From Rivibacter sp049446155 (GTDB lineage Bacteria; Pseudomonadota; Gammaproteobacteria; Burkholderiales; Burkholderiaceae_C): a stretch of DNA of 64,000 nucleotides. Shown piece by piece: positions 41,435-50,501 of this stretch. The notes beneath the pieces are model-generated. The model worked only from the letters and a program-made list of their open reading frames with translations, was not told the DNA's origin and did no database searches. The translations under genes and the position numbers were made by a program. Where the stretch lies: assembly GCF_049446155.1 (NCBI RefSeq), contig NZ_JBMSEE010000001.1, forward strand, positions 434,001 to 498,000, in the 5' to 3' direction. The stretch's first letter is position 1, and each line of letters opens with the position of its first letter.

Positions 41435-42183
41435 GCACGAACGCAGGTGATCCGACGAACTGGACCGACGAGGCCCTGATGGCCTATGTCGACGGCGAGC
41501 TCGACGCCGCGGCGCGACGTGAGGTCGCGGCTGCGGTGCTGGCCGATGCGGCGCTGCGCGAGCGCGTCGCCGCGCTCCAGGCGCAGCGCCAGCGCGTCGC
41601 CGCGGCCTTTGCCGGCGCGCTCGACGAGCCGGTGCCCGAGCGGCTGCTGGCGCCGCTGTCGCCACCGGCCGGCGTGGTCGACCTGGCCGGCGAGCGCGCA
41701 CGCCGCCAGGCGCGCGCCGCCACGCCGCGCTGGCTGCAATGGGGCGGCATCGCGGCCAGCGTCGCACTGGGCGTGCTGCTCGGCTTGCAGCTCGAGCCGC
41801 GCGGCGATGCGGCGCTGCTGGCCGAGCGCGACGGCCGGCTGGTCGCCACCGGCGCGCTGGCGCAGGCGCTGGCCTCGCAGCTCGCCAGCGAGCCGGCGCC
41901 GGGCGCTGCCGTCGCGCTGCAGCTGAGCTTCGTCGATCGCGACGGCCGCTACTGCCGCAGCTTCAGCGCCGCGCGCGTGGCCGGGCTGGCCTGCCGCGAC
42001 GGCGGGCAATGGATGGTGCAGGCGACCGGCAGCGTCGATGCGGCGGCCGACGGCGCCATGCGCCAGGCCGACACCTCGCTGCCGCGCGCGGTGCTCGAGG
42101 CGGTCGACGAGCGCCTTGCCGGCGGCAGCACGCTCGACGCGGCGCAGGAGCGCGCCGCGCGCGACCGCGGCTGGCAACGTTGA
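41431..42183 (+). CDS. Transmembrane anti-sigma factor
   Basis: 250 residues. N-terminal cytosolic anti-sigma domain (TDEALMAYVDGELDAAARRE, typical of the family although lacking the zinc HxxxCxxC motif); one membrane helix (WLQWGGIAASVALGVLLGLQL, about 105-125); periplasmic C-terminal domain with two Cys (DRDGRYCRSF, GLACRDGGQW) that could form a disulfide and act as sensor. Coupled to the sigma gene by a four-base overlap. Confidence 0.85.
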   Translation: MSTNAGDPTNWTDEALMAYVDGELDAAARREVAAAVLADAALRERVAALQAQRQRVAAAFAGALDEPVPERLLAPLSPPAGVVDLAGERARRQARAATPRWLQWGGIAASVALGVLLGLQLEPRGDAALLAERDGRLVATGALAQALASQLASEPAPGAAVALQLSFVDRDGRYCRSFSAARVAGLACRDGGQWMVQATGSVDAAADGAMRQADTSLPRAVLEAVDERLAGGSTLDAAQERAARDRGWQR

Positions 42184-42223
42184 ACCGCCGGACCGCGGCA
42201 ATCGGCAACGGCGAACCGAGCCC

Positions 42224-42958
42224 ATGGCCGATCGGCCGCGAGCACGGGCCTCGCTAGCATCGGCACGTGAAGACGCGCGAACACGCCCCATCGGCGCCCC
42301 GCCATGCCCACCCGCGGTCGGCCATGGCGGCACCTGGCGGCTGGCCGCCGCGGCCCTGGTCGGTCTCGCGGTCGGCATCGCCGCCGCGTTCGCGCAGCAT
42401 GGCGCGCACCGCCTCGAACCGTTGCTGTGGGGCTGGTGCGCCTTCGCCGCGACCGCGCTGCTGCTGGCCGCGCACGTCGTCTGGCGCTCGCACACCAGCT
42501 TGCGCGGCGTCGAGCGCGAGGATCCGAGCAGCCTGCTGTTGCTGCTGCTGGTGCTCGGCGGCTGCGCACTGAGCCTGGTCGCCGTCGGCGCGGTGCTGGT
42601 GGGTCTGCGTGCGCGGCCCGACGAGGAACGCCTGGGCGCCGGCGCGCTGGCCGGCGCGACGGTCAGCCTGAGCTGGCTGCTGATCCACGTGCGCTTCGCG
42701 TTCCACTACGCGCATCGCTTCGTCTCGGCGCGGCGCCACGCCGCCGCGCCGGCGCTGCTGTTTCCCGGCGATCACCCCCCCGACTACGGCGACTTCCTGT
42801 ACTTCTCGTTCGTGATCGGCATGACCTCGCAGGTCTCGGACGTGCAGGTGACGACGCGCGCGATGCGCCGCCTGGTGCTGTGGCATTCGCTGCTGGCGTT
42901 CGCGTTCAACATGCTGATCCTGGCGCTGGGCATCAACGCGGTGGCCGGCGCGCTGTAG
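42224..42958 (+). CDS. DUF1345 membrane protein
   Basis: About 244 residues with five hydrophobic helices; SWLLIHVRFAFHYAHRF and FLYFSFVIGMTSQVSDVQVT match the DUF1345 pattern (QVSDV, RR-LV-LWH). The function of the family is unknown. The start is uncertain: ATG 42224 is the best in frame but has no clear ribosome-binding site, and the first helix begins only near residue 35. Confidence 0.78.
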   Translation: MADRPRARASLASAREDARTRPIGAPPCPPAVGHGGTWRLAAAALVGLAVGIAAAFAQHGAHRLEPLLWGWCAFAATALLLAAHVVWRSHTSLRGVEREDPSSLLLLLLVLGGCALSLVAVGAVLVGLRARPDEERLGAGALAGATVSLSWLLIHVRFAFHYAHRFVSARRHAAAPALLFPGDHPPDYGDFLYFSFVIGMTSQVSDVQVTTRAMRRLVLWHSLLAFAFNMLILALGINAVAGAL

Positions 42959-43019
42959 CGCGGGCGCAAGCGGCCAGCGGCTATGCTCGCGCCCTTTCAC
43001 GCCCACCGAGGAGCACGCC

Positions 43020-43370
43020 ATGCCCACCACCGCCTCCGGCCTGCAGTACGAAGACACCGTCGCCGGTTCCGGCGACACCGCCGCCGCCGGCCACGAGGTC
43101 CGCGTGCACTACACCGGCTGGCTCTACAACGACGGCGTCGCCGGCCGCAAGTTCGACTCCAGCAAGGACCGCGGCGACCCGTTCGAGTTCTCGCTCGGCG
43201 CCGGCATGGTGATCCGCGGCTGGGACGAAGGCGTGGCCGGCATGAAGGTCGGCGGCACGCGCCGACTGGTGATCCCGCCTCAGCTGGGCTACGGCGCGCG
43301 CGGCGCCGGCGGCGTGATTCCGCCCAACGCGACGCTGCTGTTCGAGGTCGAGCTGCTGGCGATCGCTTGA
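43020..43370 (+). CDS. FKBP-type peptidyl-prolyl cis-trans isomerase
   Basis: 116 residues, one FKBP domain with no signal peptide: VRVHYTGWLYNDG, KFDSSKDRGDPFEFSLG, GMVIRGWDEGVAGMKVGG, LGYGARGAGGVIPPNATL. The ligand-pocket aromatic residues (Tyr in VHYTG, Phe in KFDSS, Trp in RGWDEG, Tyr in GYGARG) are all present. It isomerises prolyl bonds in the cytosol. CGAGGAGC precedes the ATG, and TATGCT about 40 bases upstream is a plausible -10 box. Confidence 0.93.
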   Translation: MPTTASGLQYEDTVAGSGDTAAAGHEVRVHYTGWLYNDGVAGRKFDSSKDRGDPFEFSLGAGMVIRGWDEGVAGMKVGGTRRLVIPPQLGYGARGAGGVIPPNATLLFEVELLAIA

Positions 43371-43438
43371 TACAGCGCAAAGGCGGCGTTCAAGCTTCAG
43401 CAGCGGCCTTCCGATAACGGGGGCCGACCTGTGCCGCC

Positions 43439-45328
43439 ATGTCCGACCCTGCCTTTGCCACCGCCGCCCTGCGGCGCCTTGCCCGCGTGCCGCTGACCGC
43501 GGCGGTGCTGGCATGCGCGGCGAGCGTGCTCGCCGGCCTGGCCGTCGTGACGAACATCGCGCTGCGTGCCGAGTGGCGCGAGCAGGTCGAGCAGACGCTG
43601 CGCGACGCCGACCGCACCGCGCAGCGGCTCGCGCTGCGGGTCGAGGAGGTGCTGCACCGCGGCGACCAGATCACCAGCCTGGTCAAGTCGATGCGCGAGG
43701 CCGGCCATCCGGTCACGTTGACCGACCTGCGGCACGCCGGCCTGCTGACCTTCGACGTCGCGCGCGCGGTGTTCGTCACCGACGCGCGCGGCATGGTGAT
43801 CGACGGCACCTCGCCCGACATCCCGACCGCGATCGCCGACGAGCCCGCGTTCCAGCGCCATGCGCGCTACAACGACCTCGGCCTCACGATCGGGCCGCCG
43901 CAGCGTCACTACATGGGCGGCTGGTACATGCCGGCGATGCGCGGCATGGCACGCGGCGGTGCCGAGTTCGACGGCGTCGTCGTGGCCTACCTCGATCCGG
44001 CGACGCTGACCGAGGGCTTCGGCGCCGGCGAGGCGCCCGGCACGGCGATCACGGTGGTCGGCCTCGACAACGTGCTGCGCTCGCGCCTGCGCGACGATCA
44101 GCTGCAGTTCGAAGGGCGCATGGATACGCAACGAATGCTCGGGATCGCAAAGCGCCAGCGCATCGACCACGAAGCGGCCAGGAGCCCCATCGACGGCCGC
44201 GACTACTTCATCGCCGCGGTGCCGGTGGACGGTCAGCCGCTGTTCGCCGTCGTCGGCGTGGCCAGCGACACGGTGATCGCGCGCTATGCGCGCGCACGTG
44301 GGTCGGTGCTCGGCTGGGCAGGTGCGTTCGGCACGCTGGTGGTGCTGGGCGCGCTGGCGCTGTGGCGCCAGGCGCACGACCTCGAGCGCAGCCGCCGATC
44401 GATCGGCCAGGCGCAGGCGCTGCTGGCGGCCACGCTGGAAGGCAGCCTCGACTCGGTGGTCGTGCTGCGCGCCGAGCATGAGGACGGGCGCATCGTCGAC
44501 TTTCGCATCACGCATGCCAACACGCGCGCGGCCTCGATGATGAAGCTGGACCACGAGCAGCTCGTCGGGCGGCGCCTGTGCGAGGTCGCGCCGACGATCC
44601 GCGACGGCGGCTTCCTGCCGAACTTCATCCGCGTGTGCGAGACCGGCGTCGCGGCCGAGGGCGAGTCGCCCGGGCTGGAGCCCTCGCTGCGTGGGCGCTG
44701 GCTGCATCACCAGCTGGTGCCGGTCGAAGGCGGGCTGGCCTTGATCACGCGCGACGTCACCGACCAGCGCGAAGCGGCGCGCACGCTCGAGGAACAGGCG
44801 CGCCAGCTGGCCGAGCTGGCGCGCGTGGACACGCTGACCGGCCTGCCCAACCGGCGCCACTTCGGGGAGCACCTGCGCCAGGCCTGCGGGCGCGCCGAGC
44901 GCAGCGGCGAACCGCTGGCGCTGATGTTCATCGACCTCGACGGCTTCAAGCAGGTCAACGACAACCTCGGCCACGAGGCCGGCGACGCGCTGCTGCTTGC
45001 GGTGGCCGAGCGCCTGGTCGATGCGGTTCGCCGCGTCGACTTCGTCGCGCGGCTGGGCGGCGACGAGTTCGTGATCGTTCTCGAAGGTGCCGGCGGCGAA
45101 GCCGACCGCGCCGCGCAGTGCGAACGCGTGATCGCCGCGCTGTCGGCGCCGCATGTGCTCAAGGGTCGCCGCGTCGTGGCGACGCCCAGCATCGGCCTGG
45201 CGGTCTGGCGCCGCGGCGAGGCGCTGGACTCGCTGCGCCAGCGCGCCGACGCCGCGATGTACCTCGCCAAGCGCGCCGGCAAGGGCCGCTGGCGAGCCGC
45301 CGAGGACGCGCCGCGCCTGACGGCCTGA
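43439..45328 (+). CDS. Diguanylate cyclase with periplasmic sensor and PAS-like domain
   Basis: 629 residues. N-terminal helix (about 20-42), periplasmic sensor domain of Cache type (about 45-280, including FVTDARGMVIDGTSP and GRDYFIAAVPVDGQPLF), second helix (about 290-308), a PAS-like domain (about 325-445), then GGDEF. The active-site loop LGGDEFVIVL is at about 539-548. RxxD (RRVD) five residues before it is the inhibitory I-site. It makes c-di-GMP under product inhibition; ligand unknown. FIDLDGFKQVNDNLGHEAGD is the nucleotide-binding segment. Confidence 0.9.
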   Translation: MSDPAFATAALRRLARVPLTAAVLACAASVLAGLAVVTNIALRAEWREQVEQTLRDADRTAQRLALRVEEVLHRGDQITSLVKSMREAGHPVTLTDLRHAGLLTFDVARAVFVTDARGMVIDGTSPDIPTAIADEPAFQRHARYNDLGLTIGPPQRHYMGGWYMPAMRGMARGGAEFDGVVVAYLDPATLTEGFGAGEAPGTAITVVGLDNVLRSRLRDDQLQFEGRMDTQRMLGIAKRQRIDHEAARSPIDGRDYFIAAVPVDGQPLFAVVGVASDTVIARYARARGSVLGWAGAFGTLVVLGALALWRQAHDLERSRRSIGQAQALLAATLEGSLDSVVVLRAEHEDGRIVDFRITHANTRAASMMKLDHEQLVGRRLCEVAPTIRDGGFLPNFIRVCETGVAAEGESPGLEPSLRGRWLHHQLVPVEGGLALITRDVTDQREAARTLEEQARQLAELARVDTLTGLPNRRHFGEHLRQACGRAERSGEPLALMFIDLDGFKQVNDNLGHEAGDALLLAVAERLVDAVRRVDFVARLGGDEFVIVLEGAGGEADRAAQCERVIAALSAPHVLKGRRVVATPSIGLAVWRRGEALDSLRQRADAAMYLAKRAGKGRWRAAEDAPRLTA

Positions 45329-45417
45329 CGCCGCGCACAAGCCCTGCGCCGGCGCGGCTGCCGCAGCTGGCCGAGAATGCGCGCCCCGCGCCCGTACGGC
45401 GCCGAAGCGCGTTCCCC

Positions 45418-46293
45418 ATGCAAACCGGCATCCTGCAAGCCGCCCTCGCCTATTTCTGCTGGGGCCTGTATCCGCTGTACTTCAAGGCCTTGCAACAGGT
45501 GCCGCCGATGGAGATGCTGGCGCACCGCATGGCGTGGTCGCTGGGCTTCATCGTGCTGGTGCTGGCCGCGCAGCGCCGCTTCGCGTGGTTGGGCGCCGCG
45601 CTGGCCGACCGCCGCACGCGCTGGACCTTTCTGGCCAGCGCCTGCGTGATCTCGCTGAACTGGTTCATCTACATCTGGGCGGTCGTGAACCAGCGCGTCG
45701 TCGAGGCCAGCCTGGGCTACTTCATCAACCCGCTGGTCAACGTGCTGGTCGGTTGGCTGGTGCTCAAGGAGCGGCTGCGTCCGGTGCAGTGGAGCGCGGT
45801 CGCGCTGGCCGCGGCCGGCGTCGCCTGGCTGACCTTCGATGCCGGCCACCTGCCGTGGATCGCGCTGCTGCTGGCGGTGAGCTTCGCGAGCTACGGGCTG
45901 CTGCGCAAGACCGCGCCGCTGGGCGCGCTCGAGGGGCTGTCGATGGAAACGCTGCTGCTCGGGCCGGTGGCGATCGCGGCGATCGCCTGGTGGGCCGCGC
46001 ACGGCGAGCTGCGCTTCGCCGACGCGAGCGTCGGCACGCAGGCGCTGATCGCCGCGGCCGGGCCGATCACCGCGATCCCGCTGCTGCTGTTCGCCGCCGG
46101 CGCGCGCCGCATCCCGTTCTCGCTGCTGGGCCTGTTGCAGTACATCGGTCCGACGCTGCAACTGCTGGTGGGCGTGTGGCTGTTCCACGAACCGTTCCCG
46201 CCGGCACGCGCGGCCGGCTTCGCGGCGATCTGGGCGGCGCTGGCGGTTTACAGCGCGGAGAGCTGGCTGAACTCACGCCGCCGCGCGGTTTGA
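45418..46293 (+). CDS. rarD: EamA-family transporter RarD
   Basis: 291 residues and ten helices in two EamA repeats. GILQAALAYFCWGLYPLYFK, EMLAHRMAWSLGF, NWFIYIWAVVN and ASLGYFINPLVNVLVG are hallmark RarD sequences. An inner-membrane drug/metabolite-type permease; substrate unproven. It begins 90 bases after the GGDEF gene. Converges with the EAL gene. Confidence 0.9.
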   Translation: MQTGILQAALAYFCWGLYPLYFKALQQVPPMEMLAHRMAWSLGFIVLVLAAQRRFAWLGAALADRRTRWTFLASACVISLNWFIYIWAVVNQRVVEASLGYFINPLVNVLVGWLVLKERLRPVQWSAVALAAAGVAWLTFDAGHLPWIALLLAVSFASYGLLRKTAPLGALEGLSMETLLLGPVAIAAIAWWAAHGELRFADASVGTQALIAAAGPITAIPLLLFAAGARRIPFSLLGLLQYIGPTLQLLVGVWLFHEPFPPARAAGFAAIWAALAVYSAESWLNSRRRAV

Positions 46294-46316
46294 CTCCCGC
46301 TCGGGGGAGAGGGAGC

Positions 46317-47603
46317 TCAGGGGCAGACGAGGTCGCCGCAGACGACCCGCAGCTCGCCGCCATCCGCGCCCGGCATGCGGAAGGCCGTGGACACCGTGAT
46401 GCACAGGTGCGTGCCGTGCAGCGTGCGGTACGGCCGGGTCACCTGCACCTTGCCCGGGCTGCCGATGGCCTGGCGGAAATAGGGCCGGCGGGCCCAGCGC
46501 GCGCCGCGCGTGTCGCGAAACGGCGCGTAGACCGTGCCGCTGAGCGAGACGGGCCCCTGGACCCACTGGTTCTCGCCGATCTGATGGCCTTGCGGGCCCA
46601 GCAGGTAGCAGACCTCGGCGCCGGGCAGGTCGAGGAAGGGCCGCGCCGCGGCCTCGAACGGATGGCCGGCCGCGAGCAGCGCGGCGGCATAGCCGATCGC
46701 GTTCTGGAACGGCGCGATCGCCTCGCGCTGGCCGCGCTGCTCGTCGCGCCAGCGATGGTCGAAGCCGGCCCAGAGATGGTCGATGACCGGCTGGCCATGG
46801 TCCGCGGCGACCAACGTCGGCCCCGGGCGCGCGAAGTACCAGCCCTGGATCAGGTCGGCATCGGCCTCGAGCGCGACATGGGCCTCGGACTCGGTCTCGA
46901 CGCCCTCCATCAGCACCAGCGCGCCGCACTCGTGCAGCAGCGAAACCATCTGCACGACGACGCGTCGCACCGAGGCGTCGGCGGCCGCGCGCGCGATCAG
47001 GCTGCGGTCGAGCTTGACGATCTCGGGCTTGAGGCGCCAGACGCGGTCGAAGTTGGAATGCCCGGCACCGAAGTCGTCGAGCGCGATCAGGCAGCCGCGC
47101 GAGCGCGTGAGCTCGACCGCGGCGTCGAAGTCGGCGTCGTCGCGCACCGCGTCCTCGAGCACCTCGATGACGATCTGCTCGCCGCGCACGCCGAAGTGGT
47201 CGAACAGGCGCCGCTGGAACGCGTCGTTCACCAGCTGCGGCGAGCGCAGGAAGACCTGCGGATGCATGTTGAGGAACAGCCACTGCGAGCCGCGGTTCAT
47301 GCGCGTCCAGTTGGCGGTGTGCATCGCGCGCACGAGCCGGTCGCGCCACAGCAGCGAAGGGAAGTCGTCGCCGGCGAAGAACTGCGGCGGCGAAACCGCC
47401 TGGGCGCGGGCATCGCTGGCCCGCAACAGGGCCTCGTGGCCAACCACGCGCCCGTGCGAGACGCTGAAGATCGGCTGGAAGTGGCTGCGCAGTTCGAGAC
47501 CGGCTTCGCGCGCGAAGGTCGTGCCGGCACGCGCATCGCGTTCCAGGCGATCGAGGGCGAGGTCGAAGGATTGCGGCGGCGCGGACTGCGTGGAGACGGT
47601 CAT
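46317..47603 (-). CDS. EAL-domain c-di-GMP phosphodiesterase with C-terminal sensor domain
   Basis: 428 residues. The EAL domain comes first (about 38-275): EALLR (Glu57 to Arg61), Asn in LFLNMHP, Glu in IEVLED, Asp-Asp in LDDFGAGHSN, Lys in IVKLDRSLI, Glu in MEGVET, so a full catalytic set. A C-terminal domain of about 140 residues (LPGAEVCYLLGPQGHQIGEN onward to TRPYRTLHGTHLCITVS) resembles the YkuI_C/Cache-like module. No membrane helix, so cytosolic sensing. It degrades c-di-GMP, opposing the two GGDEF proteins nearby. Confidence 0.88.
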   Translation of the reverse strand: MTVSTQSAPPQSFDLALDRLERDARAGTTFAREAGLELRSHFQPIFSVSHGRVVGHEALLRASDARAQAVSPPQFFAGDDFPSLLWRDRLVRAMHTANWTRMNRGSQWLFLNMHPQVFLRSPQLVNDAFQRRLFDHFGVRGEQIVIEVLEDAVRDDADFDAAVELTRSRGCLIALDDFGAGHSNFDRVWRLKPEIVKLDRSLIARAAADASVRRVVVQMVSLLHECGALVLMEGVETESEAHVALEADADLIQGWYFARPGPTLVAADHGQPVIDHLWAGFDHRWRDEQRGQREAIAPFQNAIGYAAALLAAGHPFEAAARPFLDLPGAEVCYLLGPQGHQIGENQWVQGPVSLSGTVYAPFRDTRGARWARRPYFRQAIGSPGKVQVTRPYRTLHGTHLCITVSTAFRMPGADGGELRVVCGDLVCP

Positions 47604-47784
47604 CGTGGATAGATCGCACACGGGCGACCGTGCGCCTCGTGGGCGCCTCGGCGAAAGTGGCGCGATTGTGGCCGGCCCGGCGGCGCGGTAAAGCGTCGAA
47701 ATGCGGCACTGGTCACGCCGTGACGCGTTGAATGCGCCCCTGGCAGCACAATCGAGGTGCATCGTCAGCCCGCCGACGACTTCC

Positions 47785-49173
47785 ATGGCCGAAGAAGAAG
47801 CCGCACAGCTAACCGAGAGTTCCTCCGCGTCGAAGCCATCCTCGCGCTGGTCGATGCGCGAGCTGCTCGCCACCGGCGGCCCGTTCGTGCTGCTGGGCGC
47901 CGCGGCGCTGGCGCTGGCGTACTGGCTGGTGCAGCCCAACCCGCCCAAGCGCGTGGTGCTGGCCACCGGTGCCGAGCAAGGCGCCTATGCCGAGTTCGGC
48001 AAGCGCTACCAGGAACAGCTCGCGCGCCACGGCATCGAGGTCGTGCTGCGCGGCACGCAGGGCTCGGCCGACAACCTCAAGCTGCTCGAGGATCCCGACG
48101 GCGAGGTCGAGTTCGCCTTCGTCCAAGGCGGCGCCGACCGCCAGCGCCAGCCCGACGAGCCGCCGCCCGAAGGCCTGGTCGCGCTGGGCAGCCTGTTCTA
48201 CGAGCCGGTGTGGTTCTTCTACCGCGAGGACAGCGCCCGGCGCCTGCTCGGCCGCGCGCGCCTGCAACGGCTGGCGCAGCTGGCCGGCTGGAAGCTCAAC
48301 ATCGGCGCGCCCGGCAGCGGCGTCACCAACCTGATGCTGCGCCTGATCGACCTCAACGGCCTCGAGCGCGAACAGCTCACGCTCACGCGCCTGGGCCAAA
48401 CGCCGGCGGTGGTCGAGTTCCTCGAGGGCCGGCTCGACGCGGTGGCCTTCACGTCGGCGCCCGAGGCGCCGATGGTGCAGATGCTGCTGCAGACCCCCGG
48501 CGTCGGGCTGCTGGACTTCGCCCAGTCGGAGGCCTATGCCCGCCGGCTGCCGGTGCTCGCGCCGGTGGTGCTGCCGCGCGGCGTGATCGACCTCGCGCGC
48601 GACCTGCCGCCGCGCGACGTGCACCTGGTCGCGCCGACCGCGATGCTGGTCGCGCGCGAGAGCGCGCATCCGGCGCTGCAGCAGCTGTTCGTGCAGGCCG
48701 CGCGCACGATCCACGGCGAGGCGGGCTGGTTCCAGCGCCGCGGCGACTTCCCCTCGCCGCGCAACGTCGAGTTCCCGCTGGCCAAGGAAGCCGAGCGCTT
48801 CTATGCGAGCGGGCCGTCGTGGCTGCAGCGCTACCTGCCGTTCTGGCTCACCAACCTGGTCGACCGCATGTGGGTGGTGATCGCCTCGATCATCGTCGTG
48901 CTGATCCCGGCCTCGCGCATCGTGCCGCCGCTGTACGAGATGCGCGTGCGCTCCAAGGTGTTTCGCTGGTACGGCCGACTGCGCCAGATCGAGGCGGCGC
49001 TCGAGCGCGAGCCCTCGGCCGCCCAGGCGCGCACGCTGCGCCAGTCGCTCGAGGAGCTGGACACGCGCGTGGGCCGCATCAACGTGCCGCTGTCGCATGC
49101 CGACGAGCTGTATGCGCTGCGCAGCCACATTCATCTCGTTCGCAAGAAGCTGCTGAGCCTGGAGGGTGCATGA
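47785..49173 (+). CDS. TAXI-family solute-binding protein, membrane-anchored
   Basis: 462 residues. ATG 47785. Instead of a cleaved signal there is a helix at about 35-52, then the TAXI fold: VVLATGAEQGAYAEFGKRYQ, RGTQGSADNLKLLED, NIGAPGSGVTNLMLRLI, DAVAFTSAPEAPMVQ. A second helix (WVVIASIIVVLIPASRI, about 370-386) leads to a cytosolic helical tail. This plan differs from free periplasmic TRAP binding proteins. No TRAP permease (DctM) is adjacent. It is coupled by ATGA to an NDH-2 gene. Confidence 0.83.
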   Translation: MAEEEAAQLTESSSASKPSSRWSMRELLATGGPFVLLGAAALALAYWLVQPNPPKRVVLATGAEQGAYAEFGKRYQEQLARHGIEVVLRGTQGSADNLKLLEDPDGEVEFAFVQGGADRQRQPDEPPPEGLVALGSLFYEPVWFFYREDSARRLLGRARLQRLAQLAGWKLNIGAPGSGVTNLMLRLIDLNGLEREQLTLTRLGQTPAVVEFLEGRLDAVAFTSAPEAPMVQMLLQTPGVGLLDFAQSEAYARRLPVLAPVVLPRGVIDLARDLPPRDVHLVAPTAMLVARESAHPALQQLFVQAARTIHGEAGWFQRRGDFPSPRNVEFPLAKEAERFYASGPSWLQRYLPFWLTNLVDRMWVVIASIIVVLIPASRIVPPLYEMRVRSKVFRWYGRLRQIEAALEREPSAAQARTLRQSLEELDTRVGRINVPLSHADELYALRSHIHLVRKKLLSLEGA

Positions 49174-50492
49174 CGAAGGTGGTGATCATCGGTTGCGGGT
49201 TCGGCGGCATCGAGGCCGCGCGCTCGCTGGCGAAGTCCAATGTCGACGTCACGCTCGTCGACCGCACCAACCACCACCTGTTCCAGCCGCTGCTGTACCA
49301 GGTCGCGACCGCCGGCTTGTCGGCGCCGTCGATCGCCGCGCCGATCCGCCACATCCTGCGCAAGCAGATCGCGCGCGGACGGCTCACGGTGCTGATGGGC
49401 GAGGTGGTCGACATCGACGTCGCGAACCGCGCCGTGGCGCTCGACAGCGGCGAGCGGCTGCCCTACGACGAGCTGATCGTCGCGGCCGGCGCGACGCACA
49501 GCTACTTCGGCCACGAGGCCGACTGGGCGCCGCACGCGCCCGGTCTGAAGACGCTGGCCGACGCGTTCGAGCTGCGCCGCCGCGTGCTGCTGGCCTTCGA
49601 GCGCGCCGAGTGCGAGAGCGACCCCGCCGAGCGCGCCGCGTGGCTGAGCTTCGCGGTGGTCGGCGGCGGTCCGACGGGCGTCGAGATGGCCGGCACGCTG
49701 GCCGAGATCGCGCGCCACACGCTGCGCGGCGAATACAAGCGTATCGACTCGCGCGCGACGCGCATCGTGCTGGTCGAGGGCGCGCCGCGCGTGCTCGGCG
49801 CGCTGCCCGAGGACTTGTCGGCACGCGCCGCGCAGCAGCTCGAAAAGCTCGGCGTGCAGGTGCTCGCCGGCGCGCGCGTGACCGGCATCGACGCCAGCGG
49901 CCTCGACTACGACGCGGGCCACGGCACGCAGCGCCTGCCGGCGCGCACCGTGATCTGGGCCGCCGGCGTCGCCGCCTCGCCGCTCGGCCGGCTGCTGGCC
50001 GAGCGCACCGGCTGCACGCTCGACCGCGCCGGGCGCGTGATCGTCGAGCCTGACCTGTCGATCGCCGGGCACGCGAACATCCAGGTCATCGGCGACCTCG
50101 CGGCCGCGAAGAGCTACCCCACGCGCGGCGAGCCGACGCCGGTGCCGGGCGTGAGCCCGGGCGCCAAGCAGATGGGCCGCTGGGCCGCCGCCAACCTGCT
50201 GCGACGCCGCCGCGGCGACGCGACGCGACGGTTTCGCTACATCGACTACGGTTCGCTCGCGACCATCGGCCGCCACAGCGCGGTCGCGATGGTCGATCTG
50301 CCGCTCGTGGGCCCGGTCAAGTTCAGCGGCCTGCCGGCCTGGCTGTTCTGGCTCTTCATCCACTTGTACTTCCTGATCGGCTTTCGCAACCGCTTCGTCG
50401 TACTGATGGACTGGGCCTGGGCCTACTTCAGCTTCGAACGCCATGCGCGCGTCGTGGCCGATGCACCGCGGCCCGCGCCGCCGCAAACCTAG
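49170..50492 (+). CDS. ndh: Type II NADH dehydrogenase-like FAD oxidoreductase
   Basis: 440 residues. FAD-binding IIGCGFGGIEAARSL at the N-terminus, NAD-binding VVGGGPTGVEMAGTLAEIA in the middle, the ATG-type GAGVAASPLGRLLAERTG region and FAD motif VIGDLAA. The C-terminal hydrophobic helix WLFWLFIHLYFLIGFRNR anchors it to the membrane, as in NDH-2. It passes electrons from NADH to quinone without pumping protons. Translationally coupled to the TAXI gene. Confidence 0.9.
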   Translation: MTKVVIIGCGFGGIEAARSLAKSNVDVTLVDRTNHHLFQPLLYQVATAGLSAPSIAAPIRHILRKQIARGRLTVLMGEVVDIDVANRAVALDSGERLPYDELIVAAGATHSYFGHEADWAPHAPGLKTLADAFELRRRVLLAFERAECESDPAERAAWLSFAVVGGGPTGVEMAGTLAEIARHTLRGEYKRIDSRATRIVLVEGAPRVLGALPEDLSARAAQQLEKLGVQVLAGARVTGIDASGLDYDAGHGTQRLPARTVIWAAGVAASPLGRLLAERTGCTLDRAGRVIVEPDLSIAGHANIQVIGDLAAAKSYPTRGEPTPVPGVSPGAKQMGRWAAANLLRRRRGDATRRFRYIDYGSLATIGRHSAVAMVDLPLVGPVKFSGLPAWLFWLFIHLYFLIGFRNRFVVLMDWAWAYFSFERHARVVADAPRPAPPQT

Positions 50493-50501
50493 AATCCCGC
50501 G

